Below are positions 52,930 through 64,000 of a stretch of DNA of 64,000 nucleotides, in pieces (positions within the stretch are counted from its first letter, which is position 1; the number at the start of each line of letters is the position of its first letter). The notes under the pieces are model-generated. The model saw only the letters and a program-made list of their open reading frames with translations. It searched no databases and was not told the DNA's origin. Made by a program: the position numbers and the translations under genes. Where the stretch lies: NCBI GenBank assembly GCA_002049455.2, contig KV918766.1, forward strand, positions 434,001 through 498,000, read 5' to 3'. This DNA is from Porphyra umbilicalis. Taxonomy: Eukaryota > Rhodophyta > Bangiophyceae > Bangiales > Bangiaceae.

Positions 52930-53593
52930 TGTCCGGCGACCGTTTCACCGTCCCGACGCCTCGTTTACCGCATGCAGGTACTGCATAGCTTTTTGGCCTC
53001 GCTCCAGTGCCGCGCCGGAAACGTTTCGCTTTAGCGCCGCGCACACCGTTTCACTGCGCGCCCCAATTGCGTGGCAATTACGCCCGGTACACAGGCCTCC
53101 ATGGTGTGGCCCAGGCTGCACATGCGCTCCGGAGTACAGAACCTTGTCCAGCTCATAGGCAAAGCCGAACGCGACGCTGCGGCGGCAGCACCATCTCCCT
53201 AAAGGTATATCTCATGCACTAAAACCTGTCCCAAAATCGATGTGGGAGCATCGGAAATGAACCTCCAAGAGCCAAAGTCTCTCAGGTGACGGAAACGGGG
53301 GTTCTGGCGGTACTCCGAAAAAAAGGGGCTGTGAATGCGAGAAGCGCCGGAATGCGCGTGGGTCGCGCGACACTGATGAAGCGCTGCGTCCAGTTTCCAG
53401 CTCAGCAGTAGCCGTTGCAACAATGATCCAGATGATAAATACAGTCCATTCAAATTGATAGGGTGCTACTTTGGGATCACGGCTTGATTTTGAGAAACCG
53501 CATTGGAGGACCTGTCGCATCCATCGTTCACCTCACATCCGAGCAAGACCGACAAGAACCCAACGTTCAGATGACGTGCGGGGTACAATGCGT
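52930..53593. other. No gene recognised
   Basis: The segment near 53380-53430 weakly resembles 7495-7550, next to the 180-bp dispersed repeat. Nothing else is recognised. Confidence 0.25.
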
Positions 53594-55131
53594 CTACTCA
53601 GACATGTCCTCCCCCTTGCCCTCGCTACCCCCCCCCAAGTCACTTCCCTCCACCTCGTCATCGTCCCGGTCATCAGCAAACGCGGCCTCTACCTCGGCAC
53701 ACACAGCGTCCACAGCCCGATAGTAGGTCTCTGCCTTGATGGCGTGCTCCTCGTACCGGGCCCAGACCTCCCCGGTGATTTTCACAAACTCTACCTCCGC
53801 CATGCTCCGAAGCGTCGCGATGGAGAATGTCACGTTGGCCCGCTTCAGCGACATCTTGACCGTTCCCCACACCATCTTGATGGGGTTGAGCTCTGGATGC
53901 GCCGCCGGTAAAATCAGGGTTGTGACACCAAACCGGGAGGCCAAGTCCTGGACGAGGTAGCGCGGGGTAGGTCGGTTCTGGTCCGCTCGCTGCTTCAGCA
54001 CCGCCCGTGTTCAAGTAGTCCGCCAGTTGGCCCCCCACTTGGGAAATACGAGGTTGTGCTTCTCGAGCCAATCAGCGAACTCCGCCTTGCGGAACTTACT
54101 TGCCGCCGGCCGAGTAGCTTCATCACGCACAAGATGGTAAGGTGCCCGATCGATGAAGAGGACACTGCCCCGGATCTTTGGTAGTACCGAATCCTCGAGC
54201 CACTGCAGCCACGAAGTAGAGTTCATTTGCGAGTAGTAGTCAGACGACTTCTTGCTGCCAATGAAGACCCACGAAGTGCCGTCGACAAGTCCGTCCTTAC
54301 GCGATCCGACGTGCGCGACGATGATTTGTGCGCCCTTGCCAGATGGCACCTGAAGTGAAGCGTCGGTACTTCCGTCTTTCCAGCTGCGGTATGTCGACAT
54401 GTTCTTGTTGAGCCAGGTTTCGTCCGTGTAGTAGATTGTCCGATCCGCCTCTCGATACTTGCGTACCGTGTCGATGAAGTTGTTCCGCTGCTTCCGCACC
54501 GAGAGCTTTTCGCGAGCCACGTCATAATGGTTGGGTCCACGACTGAAGGAAAAGCCGATATCTTACATCCCGCGGAGCAGGGTTGCAGGCGACCACACAT
54601 AAGGAGCCCTTCCCCTATTGGCCGAGTCACCCGCGCTGCCCCCCCCCCCCCCCCACCGCCCGGCCCAGCCCAGGAACCCTCGGACACACCGGCACCACAT
54701 TCCGGAGCAACGCCCGCGCCACGAGCTGCGTCCTCTGGAGCGTTGAGATGCTCCAGGGTGCTATCCAAAGTAGGCAACATTGGAATTTGATATTGGATCG
54801 CGGGCCGTACCCTCGCCAGCTCCTCGTGGGGGACCCGCCTATTTGAGTGGCGGGTCTCGGGAGCGCCATCAGCAGGCAGCTCATCACACCCGCTCTCAGT
54901 ATGGTGCGTAATAACAGACAGACTCAGCCCCGTAGCCTCTGCAGTGCGCTCTGCCACCTGGCGACGCTTGATGGCACGGCCAGTTACAAACTCTCGCTGG
55001 AAAAAAGCACGCACACACAGTACGATGGAGGCGGCACCAGTGTGGAGAACGCGGAGCGCACGGGTACTCTTGGCGCTCCGGCCCGCAGGCCGGGCCACTC
55101 CATGCTCACGGGGAGCACGCTTGCGCGACAT
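53594..55131 (-). pseudogene. Tc1/mariner (IS630-type) transposase with frame breaks
   Basis: On the minus strand an N-terminal block from MSRKRAPREHG holds a helix-turn-helix-like stretch (GRAIKRRQVAERTAEATGLS). After a C/G-run near 54641-54652 the frame changes and a block from about 54520 gives YYTDETWLNKN (first Asp) and VLFIDRAPYHL (second Asp). Another change near 54005 leads to LPAAHPELNPIKMVWGTVK with the final Glu. The acidic C-terminus ends at 53594. All three catalytic residues survive. The two breaks make it non-functional as read, though the first lies at a homopolymer and may be a sequencing error. Confidence 0.72.
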
Positions 55132-57037
55132 TCTGACACCGCGCGGAACGGGCACACCACCAGCTCACAGGCAGAGGGAGGCGGTGGGGAGATGTGGGGG
55201 GGGGGGGGGGGGCGGGGAAGGAGCAAACCTGTGGGCACGGCGTGGGCAGGAGAACGCACGCGCTTGGCGCACAGGCGGATACCTGCAATGGGAGGGCGAG
55301 AATGCAGACGAGCGCAGAGCTGGCCGCCGCTGCATCCTCGTGGACAATCCTAGTCGATCAAGCTGATCATGAGGGCGGGCCAGTGACCCGGATCAGGCCG
55401 GCTGGCTTGCATCAGACAAAAAAAAGGGCGGGCTCATGCAATCTAAGAGTAGCCCCCCGCTTCGTAATCAGTGCGACAGACGAGTGACATGCAACGATCC
55501 GGCCATGTCCAAGGGCCGGCGCTTCACTTTTGGTCCCGCCCGCCAGCGCTTCCCTAACGCTCAATTTCGACTTCTGACTGGCTGTCAGGCTCGTCATGTA
55601 CATGCTTACAACTTTCCCTGGTCGAGCGCGTCTCACAGGCGCACAGTGGAAGCACGGCGTCAGCGAGGGCGCAAAAAGTACCACAAAATCCGCACCTCAC
55701 TTTTTTTGCACCCACGACAAAGCTCCAAAAAGCAGTCCACACACCAGAACAGCGCGCATAAACTGAAAGTTTTCGAGTTGGTGGCTCTTTCTGTAGTGAG
55801 ACATTTGGCATCGGGCGCGTTTGTGTCCGTCTCTGGTGAGCCTGAACATGCAACGCCGCCAGAGGTTTTATTGCGTGAGATCCACCTCCAGTTCGTCACT
55901 CAGATGCAGCATCCAGAAGGTGCCTCCCAATGTCGAGCGAACAAGCATTGGGACTATTTGGGGAGAATAAACACGTCGGGTCACCGACAGATTTTACTCC
56001 TGGTTGAACTCGGGCTCGTTCGCCGACCAACTGGCGTAACGACCAGTTTCACGCAGGCACCACGGCCCCAACATTTCTTGAAGTGTCCCGTACTTCGCGT
56101 CGAGCGTCGAGAGCGTGGTTCTCAGCGTCTAAGTGCCCTGCGGTTGGATGCACGGCATCGTCGCACTGATATCTTTGTGATTCACAACCGTGCATTGCGT
56201 TTCGCGGTCTCTAGACAACGGGCGTTCGGGCCGGCTTGCATGTGTAGGCAGTTATCATTGGAGCGCGGAATTGGGACGCTTAGGAAGAGAATCCGATTCG
56301 AGTGAGGGCTGCACGAGTCTCTCGAGAAATGCATCACGCGGCAGAGAAGGCTGACGTCATCTTTTATCGGTCGGCAATAGCTACCGCGAGAATGAGCAGA
56401 TGCAGCCGGCCAGGGCCCCGAGCCGCCAGGGCCTCCGCGCGCCAGTCTGAATATAACTGAAGCGATTGGCCCGGACTGCATCCGACTCCCGCGCAGGAGC
56501 GCTTCCGCCCATCTTAATAGTGCGAAGTCCGAAAAGACTCGGGCCGTGCGTGTTCCAGAGAAGTCGAGCAACGTGCCGCTTTAGAACCTCGCAATGAAGT
56601 ATTACCGCTGTTGTTTGGCTTACAAATATATTGCGGGCTGCAAGCCAACCGGATAGAATGGTGAGAAGCAGCAGTGGCGCAAGTACCAGGTGCACAGTAT
56701 CTCCGTAAAGCTGGTGCACCGTCGCAACGGGTCCGTCAAACAGCTTTCCGTCTCCACCTGCAGGACGTTGTTGCACTATGCTCCCATGTGAGTAGATGCG
56801 CGACCGATGGCGTCTGGATATGTGATAACTGTGCTAGACTGTCAGGGCAAATACGTGCACGCATCGATCAATGTCGAAACGGACTGCACTTTCGGTTTGA
56901 AAGGGACGCGCTGTCACTTGCGCTACGAAAGATCTTCCGCAGCCGTTCGCGCGATAGAAAGGAGAATGGGTGCACATCATTGTGTGATGTCGAGAGCCTT
57001 CTTCTGACAATTAACCGAGAGAGGTAAATGCGGTGTT
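55132..57037. other. No gene recognised; 289-codon open frame of unknown nature
   Basis: A plus-strand frame at 55436-56305 encodes 289 mostly basic residues without a domain I know. A long G-run lies near 55197-55212. The frame may be a transposon remnant. Confidence 0.3.
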
Positions 57038-57488
57038 ATTGCTGACCTCCAAAAAATGGCGGTGGCAGAGTGGTTTCAATCATTCAACAGCGTACGTGGA
57101 CAAATAAAAAGGCCAGAAATCACGTGAGTTCGTTACACAGTCTCCTCGTGCAGCTCTACGCACTGGAAACGCACATCAGGATCTCAAAAAACCTGAAGAA
57201 ATTTGTTCATCTAATGAGAAATCACAGATCTGGCCCAGAACTCTCTCCTTGCCCCCTTCATGCCCAAGCAAGCGGCCCAAATATCTCAGGAAATCTTATT
57301 GTGAGATGTAATGGCTCTGCGAGACTCCTGCAAGATACGTTGATTGGCTTTCATTATTACTGGCGGCAACTCTCAGCCTATAGTTCGATCGTGGCTCGTC
57401 GAACAGCCAATTCGACTTCATTTCTATGCTGCGTCGTCGGCTCTGCCTCCCTTCTCTCTGCAGCCGCCATATTTTGGAGGTTAGCAAT
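57038..57488 (-). mobile_element. MITE family B, copy 2 (inverted)
   Basis: Also exactly 451 bp, with ends beginning ATTGCT(G/A)ACCTCCAAAA. It aligns with copy 1 along its full length in reverse orientation. Non-coding. Confidence 0.85.
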
Positions 57489-58774
57489 GTCAAAGAGTTT
57501 CTGCCGCATGAGTACCTGCTGGCTCTTCAAATGCGGTGGTACATGCGGATTTCGATATTTCGAAACTCGAGCGGCTGTCGTCGATCACGCTCGAACCCAG
57601 ACCGAGGCGGCCTGTCCGCTCTAGATTCTCCGAAACACGAGTGAGGGTGCAGTATCGATCATGTGACAGAACAATCATCCGCTCCTGTCAGCCGTTCCAA
57701 AGTACTCGGAGAGGTAGATTTCATAGGGTTTAGAAATCGAGCCCGGGACATCCGGAACAGTTCTCTGGGAACCGGACCACAAAGCCATGGGCCTCGGCCG
57801 ACCGAATAGAGCCAAATCCAGACATCTTATTTTCAGAATATGAGTTGATCGAACCCCAAGTGTGACAACATGCCCAGCCAACCTCACTCAGTTGAGGGAA
57901 AGGCGAGCCAGACCGTGTCGCCTGGTAGTTCTGTCGCGAAATACCCGCCTCGGAAGGAAGCCCCGAAGAGCACACACGCACGGCGTCAACCGGGGGAAGA
58001 CACTCCGAGCGGCACACACGAGTTGTGTGACTGGAAGTTTACTTTCCCGCCTCGAAGGCCTTGAGGCAGCATTCACGCCTCATCCTCTTATTTCCTCCAC
58101 ACCCCGTCCGTCCACCTCCAACCCTCAGAAAACACCATCTCAGACACCCCCAGAAGACCCTCAGGAACCCTCCCCTCAGGGCCCATGGAGCCAGTCTCAG
58201 CGAAGGACGGTCGAAGCTTCGCATACAGACGCACGTTTTAAGTCAGGCGAGGTGGCCGACTCGGTCAGAGAGCGCGTCTGGGTGGGCGCCCGTGTGCCAC
58301 GAGGCGTCTGTCACATGTGGTGCTGGGGGGATATGGGCTAGCGCAATGCCTGCGCGGGCATCTGACGGCCTTCGGAGTGCAGGCTTACGCAAGAATGCGC
58401 GCGCGCTCGCAGACTACCGCCACCGGCGAGAAAGGGGGACCGGACTCGCAAGTGCGAGCTTGATCCCGATCGATCTACTTCGTCCGTAATATTTCGGGCA
58501 CTTCGACGCTGAGAAGCGCTTAGTGCGCTCAACACATCGATCACTGCCCTTTTTCTTCGAGCCTACGAGCGCAACTGGCACCAAAAGTTGCATCTTCCCT
58601 AGAGCTTCCTGCAGGTATGCTTATTCCCTGTTCGGTATTATATCGAGGCAACGCCGTCCGTGGGGAGAAAAAGCAACGGGAAAACGAGCTGAAATCGACA
58701 ATTCTGGTGATCCTTTTTGGGCGTCGTTGATCCAAAATCGCGTTAGGGATAATATACCGGCGTGACGGCGGTAT
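57489..58774. other. No gene recognised
   Basis: Short open frames without domains. An 8-bp-arm inverted repeat (AATATACC/GGTATATT) lies just before the next element. Confidence 0.3.
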
Positions 58775-58905
58775 ATTGCGCTTCTCACAAAAACTGGACC
58801 TCGGTGCATCAGCTGCCGTTGCAAAATCACTGTTTCATTGGCTCAGGGCGCGGTAAATTATGCTGAAGCGGATGTTGCGGATCCAGTTTTTTTGAGAAGC
58901 ACAAT
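58775..58905. repeat. 131-bp foldback/MITE-like element
   Basis: Inverted ends of 23 bp at 58775-58797 and 58883-58905 begin ATTG(C/T)GCTTCTCA, with two mismatches. Non-coding; no second copy was found in the window. Confidence 0.65.
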
Positions 58906-59193
58906 GTTTCTGCGAAAGACCTCTCGCACATGAAATTAAGTACACAATTGTTTTCGTCGGAGACGCAGGATTTCTATCGCCATCAGGCGCGGACAAGACC
59001 GATCGTCAAACCATCCACCGCGCCACCGACCGCCATGCAGCTTGTCAACGCACGGCGACCGCCAACATGGACCCTTTACCAATCCTACGCGCGGGCGTCT
59101 TCGTGAAGTCGCTGGCGGGGGTAGTGCATTCGAGCCCGAGTATCTTTTTATCACCCACTCAATACACAAGCACCCGCGTTTGTTTTTTTTCAT

Positions 59194-59470
59194 GTGCGGG
59201 CTCGTTACGATCGCCACTTTGAGCGCGCAGTGCACATGTTTGACGATGCGTTTCATGCCTCGGTGGGCATCTTGCGCCCTCGCATATCTCACCGCGGTCT
59301 CTCCGCCGAGGTCCGCGCCGCTTTGGCCCTGCCCTACATTGGTGGCGGCAGCTACGTTGACATGTGCGCCGCCTTCGGCGTGCACTCGGCAAGTGTCTAC
59401 CGCGCCGTGAGGAACGTTGTAGACGCCGTCAACTCCTCCCCTGCGAACAGTACCATGGAGCGCGGTGCGT
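59194..59470 (+). pseudogene. N-terminal fragment of a second PIF/Harbinger-type transposase
   Basis: The frame reads FDDAFHASVGILRPRI, then LSAEVRAALALPYIGG and GSYVDMCAAFGVHSASVYRA, ending VVDAVNSSP. This is the helix-turn-helix arrangement before the DDE domain of Harbinger-type transposases. Similarity stops near 59470 and no DDE core follows. Confidence 0.55.
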
Positions 59471-59768
59471 CTCGAGAGGGCTGCGGTGCGCGGGTCAACT
59501 TCTCAGGCCCGTTCGCAGCGGCGTGTGTCGCCACACCGGCGAGGAGGTTCCGGATTGTCGACAATTCGTTTGAAAGGTCTTGAAAGAGAAGAATTTGAAA
59601 CTTACCAGACGTGGAATTCCCCGTTCTCAAACGGTACATATACCGCAGAGTAAACATAGGCGGGGATCCGGCGTATGTCTGTACCGGTATACCGTCACGT
59701 GACGGGCTCCGACAATCAAATCTATGTTACGTCGGTATACCGTCACACGGTCTGCAAAACTACGAACG

Positions 59769-60723
59769 GGCCTCAGGCCCGTTCTCACTCGCGCTTCTTG
59801 TGACGCCACATTCATGTGACGGCGCAGCGAAGTGAGAATGCTGCGCCCAGACACGAACGACACTTTCGAGGTGACATTATGAATACATGCCGACGTCCAA
59901 ATCAATTAGAATGGTTCTCTTGAGCGACAATCGACCTGATGCGGGCGTACCCAGTCAGATCCAAGCGTGCGCCATCCTTGAGGAGTGGAAAAAGCGGCGA
60001 CGGACGGAGCAGGAGGACGGCGGGCTGGGGGAACAAAGGGATGTGCGATAAGGAGCGCGCGAGTGGTAGCTGACGTGAGATGGGGGCAGCGAAACATTGT
60101 GGAGCTCCTTGCTCCGGAGACCGCCATCTACTCGACTGGCGAGCGACCCGGTGCATCCCAGGGCCGTGAGGGTCTCGCATCTCGTGCACCGCATCACTAT
60201 CATCATAAAATGTTCGCGGTTAAGAACCATTGCAAGTCACACGTGCTGGAACAAGAAGGAATGGCATCCAGAACGCTGCGGCCGGCCAGGGCGGGCGTGG
60301 AATGCGTGGGAAAGGGGCATGGGCGGGGATGACCTCCATGAGCGGGGGTGGCCGCTACGAGTGGCGTGCTGGGACCCGTTGGTCTGCCTGGCACGGGTGG
60401 CTCGGACCAACGGATGCTGGCGCTGCTTGTCTCGTCGCGAAGCGTCACAGGTGAATGGGCGGGTGACTGACAGCCCTCGACGTTTTGTGCCTTACGCACA
60501 TTATTGCGACGCAAATGACAGCCGTTTCGAAGTGCATTGCAATACTGTGGCTGCCGCCACATGTGATCACATGAAGCAACCTACGCAAAACGTTTGCGTA
60601 GGTTGCTGCATGTGGAGTACAATATGGCGTCTTGTAGCCCTGTGTTTCGCTCTTCGACGAATAAAATCGCGGTACGTATGGCGTTCCGTCACACGAAGCG
60701 CGACTGAGAACGGGCCTCAGGCC
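59769..60723. mobile_element. Non-autonomous 955-bp element with 37-bp TIRs
   Basis: Ends at 59769-59805 and 60687-60723 are inverted copies of 37 bp with three mismatches; the shared core is AGGCCCGTTCTCA and TCGCGCTTC. The left end also forms a local palindrome around ACGGGCCTCAGGCCCGT. The interior has no transposase. It contains the 33-nt hairpin at 60575. Target duplication is unclear. Confidence 0.65.
60575..60607. repeat. Perfect hairpin, 15-bp stem and 3-nt loop
   Basis: AGCAACCTACGCAAA, then ACG, then the exact reverse complement. Immediately before it, 60560-60573 is a perfect 14-nt palindrome (CATGTGATCACATG). Confidence 0.85.
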
Positions 60724-61116
60724 TCGTCTAGACGGCGCGTGCATGGCGTGCACAGACGAGTGCTAGCCAATCGGAACGCACAGCTGCAATCACACGCGAA
60801 TCACGCGGACCATATTCGTCCTTCACGGACCGATCAGATGCTATGGCACAGGAAGGAGATACGAGCAAAATGTGCATATTCGTCCCTCTTGGGCCGAACA
60901 CGTTCACGTGTGCGACAGTTTTTTCTTATATCGCGCACGTGAGCGTGTTCGAAAATCAACTTGAGCATCCAGTTGCGATCGTTTCCGCACTTCTGATTCG
61001 TCGAAGTGCTGGCTTCCCCAAGGTGAGTTTCTGCCTACGCGAGCGTGATCTGATACTCGTTTTGGCAGCCGATTTTTCAGCACGTCGCGTTCATGCATGC
61101 CGTGTTGCCGTGAAGA
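60724..61116. other. No gene recognised
   Basis: An open frame of 122 codons (60843-61211) has no domain. Nothing else is visible. Confidence 0.25.
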
Positions 61117-61260
61117 CTAGGGGTGTCCAATTGGTTAATCGCAATCGCTTGAAATTGAATAAATCGGGCCAAGACCTGAAATCGATCACGAACCGGTTCG
61201 GAGGCACATAAATCGGGCCAACCGATTCGATCTGACTCCCGGAATTTCGCCAGCTCATGC
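61117..61260 (-). repeat. hAT-type element end, inverted copy
   Basis: The sequence starts CTAGGGGTGTCCAATTGG on the plus strand, the reverse complement of the end seen at 108-121, and continues with CGGTT-rich sequence like the other copies. Confidence 0.4.
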
Positions 61261-61859
61261 GCGTCTTGGAACGGTCAGAATACAATGTTGACAATGTTTT
61301 CGAGCTTGTTGATCCAAGGATCCAATGAGGAAGGCCGCTGGGTCAACAATGCTGCGGACGATGGCATTTGCAGGGCCCTGGACTACATGAGCAACAACCG
61401 AGCTCGTACCGAAACCCGGCCTGTTACTATCACGTCCTCCGTCAACCTCTGCGGGTAGAGTCAGAGCAACCGGTTAAGGAGATAATCAGAGAGGGACTGC
61501 TAGTGCCCTCAGGGAAATGCCGGATAAAAAAAGCACGATCTCTCAGGGTTAGGAAAGCTCGATACCCCATCAGGTTGGGAACCGGAAGTGCGACCGAGGT
61601 AGGCTCCCCATTGGTCTGATGATAAGAAAAAGCACACCAAATGGAACTCTGGAAAGGGTCTGTGACGCACCCTGACATATTTTGCGGCTGTCATTGATTT
61701 GATTGCATGGCTTCTGTTGATCCTGGGACCATGACCTGACGAATAGCATGCCCCCATGACGTCATGATACGGCCTGGCCTCTGTGTCATGGCCAATGGAA
61801 GACAGATACGTTTGACGAACGTGTCACGAAAAGTTTGTATCGTACACTGCGTGGCGGCG
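61261..61859. other. No gene; left arm of an inverted pair
   Basis: Positions 61512-61539 (GGGAAATGCCGGAT...) are inverted, with one mismatch, at 62965-62992. No coding content is recognised. Confidence 0.35.
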
Positions 61860-62470
61860 CACGCTTCGCCCCCGCACCTCCCCCCACCAGCCGGGACGCC
61901 CGCCTTCCCGCCCTGTCCTGCGCGCTCCTTGATCGCCCCCCCGCTCCCCCCCACTCCTTCCGCCCCGCCCCGCCCCGGCCTACCCCACCTCACACCGAGC
62001 ACCCCGCTCAACCCCGTCCCGCCCCGGCCCTATCCCTCCCAGCAACGACACGCCCTCCCTCGCCTCTCCCCGCCCCGTTCCGCTCAGCGACGCCCCGACC
62101 CACCCCGCCCAGCTCCGTCCCGCCCAACATCTACGAACCCGACCCCACCCCACCCCGCCCCGCCCCACCATACCCCGCTCTACTCCACTCCGCCCTACCC
62201 CGTCCCGACACGCCCCGCCCAGCACCGCCCCGCCTCGCCCCGCCCCGCCGCGCCCCGCCGCGCCAAACCCGACCCCGCCCGGAAGCGCCCCGTCCCGCCC
62301 TGCTCCGCGCCGACCCACCCTGCCCAACCCCGCCCCACCCAGCCCAACCCCGTCCCACTCCGCCCTGCCACGCCCCCCCTAGCCCGCTCCACCCGGCTCT
62401 GTCCCACCCTGCCCATTCCTGCTCTGCCCCCCCAAGCCAGCCCCGCCCAGTTCCGCTGCGACCCGCCTCT
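61860..62470. repeat. C-rich CCCCGCCC-type low-complexity tract
   Basis: About 600 bp of imperfect 5-bp-period CCGCC/CCCAC repeats with almost no G-rich stretch on the plus strand. The minus strand is G-rich and could form G-quadruplexes. Parallel open frames on both strands are composition artefacts. Confidence 0.85.
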
Positions 62471-63455
62471 GCAGATGCACACGCGACGGGAAACTCATGA
62501 TGGGTGCTTGCCACAGGGCTGCGTCACGCGGACCACGGCCTGCGAGGCGCCAAGGAAGCCGTCGGCGGCGGAAGCCGTCAGTTTTGAGAACGAAGCCCCC
62601 CTGAAGTTGCAGGCCGGATGGGGTGGCCATGGCTTCGCATGCGGGACACCTGTCCAGCAATCTACTCCGGCAGTCGGTCCGTGAAGACGGTGGAGCCAGC
62701 AGCGGCGACGATTTCATATAGGATTGGAACAGTTCTCTGTCGAGGTCAGTCGCGGAGGCCACTTCCGTCGTCACGCTCTGAAACCCAGGCAACTTGAGTT
62801 GGCAGTGTGTGGCTCATGCAGGCTCATTGATTCCGAGTCGGCAGCGATTGTTGTTCATCGTCAAGTCGGATCAAACCAGAGACTTCGACTGGTGCGCTCC
62901 AGTGTTCGAGCCACTTTGGGTAGCGGGACAACATGCGGGATTCTGATTGGCCAGCGCTTGGGATATCGTGCTTTTTTGATCCGGCATTTCCCGTAGGGGT
63001 GTGGGGCAAACGGTCGCTCCATCTGGCAAGAAAAGAAGGAGAATGTGGCTGGTGCGTCGGCTTTGCGATGGTCCTTGCAAGGACAGAGCTCTCTTACGAA
63101 GACACCGAGCAGTACATAGTTCTCCATCAGTCACGGAAGGCCTTTTTAGGCCAGATGGAAACTGTATCCAGGAGTACCTATACTTGTTCTGCATCTGCGA
63201 GCAGTCACCTCATCGACGAGTACCTGCCTCCAGGGCATTGGCGATATCTTCTGGAGAGGTCTCGGTGGCTCGTGAGACACTGTGGCACTGGGTTCTGCCC
63301 TCTTCCTCTGCGGCACGAGCTCGGCCTATCTGGGGCGCAGTCCGCGAAGTGCTACTGCGACAGAGCCCCTGGAAGTGCACGAAAAGCGTTGGGTGAGATG
63401 CGTTGGTCAAGAAATGCTGTGCAAGTTTCAAATTGACCCATATAACCATACATTT
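62471..63455. other. No gene; right arm of an inverted pair
   Basis: Contains 62965-62992, inverted relative to 61512-61539. Open frames up to 167 codons lack domains. Confidence 0.3.
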
Positions 63456-63574
63456 ATTGAGAACTCATCGAACTAGTTATACAGGTAAGTACCAATCGGT
63501 TTAGAATCGATAATGAGCCATAACGAAAACCGGTTTAACCGGTTTGGCATCACCATCCGATTGGACACCCATAG
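63456..63574 (+). repeat. hAT-type element end, direct copy
   Basis: Related to 1-121 throughout, including CGGTTTAGAATCGA and CCGGTTTGGCATC, and ending TTGGACACCCATAG. Confidence 0.4.
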
Positions 63575-63695
63575 TGAAGACAGCAGTGCTCGTTTCACGC
63601 CCATTTCACGGAATTGTGTTGCAGTTCATGCCCGATCGCATGCACGACGGTCCGCCGTATAGACAAGGCCGCAGGGTCGGTCCGCACCACGCAGC

Positions 63696-63741
63696 TTTTG
63701 GCCGAACGCCGAATGTACGAACGTTCGGCGTTCGGGCAAAA
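63696..63741. repeat. Imperfect hairpin with 18-bp arms
   Basis: Arms 63696-63713 and 63724-63741 are inverted copies with one mismatch, around CCGAACGCCGAA, and the loop is 10 nt. Confidence 0.7.
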
Positions 63742-64000
63742 CATGGACTCTTGCAATAGCCCGGATGGTCCGAATGAATCTTACAGCTGAGGGTGGGCTA
63801 CATACTGATAATCCGATCGTGGCCGGCCACGCATGTGTCACAACTGAAAACTTTGTGTATTGCCTCGGGCCTCCGCCCGACGAATGGTCAACTGTCATTG
63901 ATGCGCAGGATCACGCGTCACACTGTGGGTGGGGCGATAGGGAGAAGGACGACTGTCCCATCCTGCTTCCCCACATCGGTCGCTACATCTCCCAATAACC

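Overview
The window is nuclear DNA from a eukaryote. Its genes have GT-AG introns, plastid-targeting-like N-termini, a BRE1-type histone ubiquitin ligase and a BAR-domain protein, and its transposons are all of eukaryotic superfamilies. The very high GC and GC3 of the host genes, long runs of C or G, compact genes and a plastid-type CLC protein fit a GC-rich alga. A bangialean red alga (Porphyra/Pyropia-like) is my best guess, but this is inference and no marker gene in the window proves it.

Layout. (1) Positions 1-8.4 kb have moderate GC and hold decayed transposons, the clearest being a Plavaka-like (CACTA-related) element on the minus strand at 2.4-5.3 kb. (2) Positions 8.4-31.3 kb form an extremely GC-rich island carrying all the recognisable host genes: a VWA/Cache/C-type-lectin membrane protein (9.5-12.2 kb, +), BRE1 with four exons (13.1-16.7 kb, +), a membrane-anchored SBBP beta-propeller (18.1-20.4 kb, -), a putative plastid membrane protein (22.4-23.3 kb, +), a DEDDy 3'-5' exonuclease-domain protein (24.5-25.5 kb, -), a CLC-e/f-type chloride channel/transporter with CBS domains (26.6-29.7 kb, +) and a BAR-domain protein (30.4-31.3 kb, -). 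They share no pathway; each looks independently transcribed. (3) Positions 32-64 kb return to moderate GC and hold almost only mobile DNA: a two-gene PIF/Harbinger element with TIRs, pogo-like, hAT, PiggyBac-like and Tc1/mariner-like transposase relics, a second Harbinger fragment, two MITE families with paired copies, several short inverted-repeat elements, and a nearly threefold tandem array of a 1172-bp unit.

A recurring feature is that the reading frame of several host genes and transposases changes at runs of 6-16 G or C. Small homopolymer-length errors in the assembly are the simplest explanation. Gene models here therefore need RNA or high-accuracy read support before any protein is taken as broken. 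No tRNA, rRNA, CRISPR array or viral gene was recognised.
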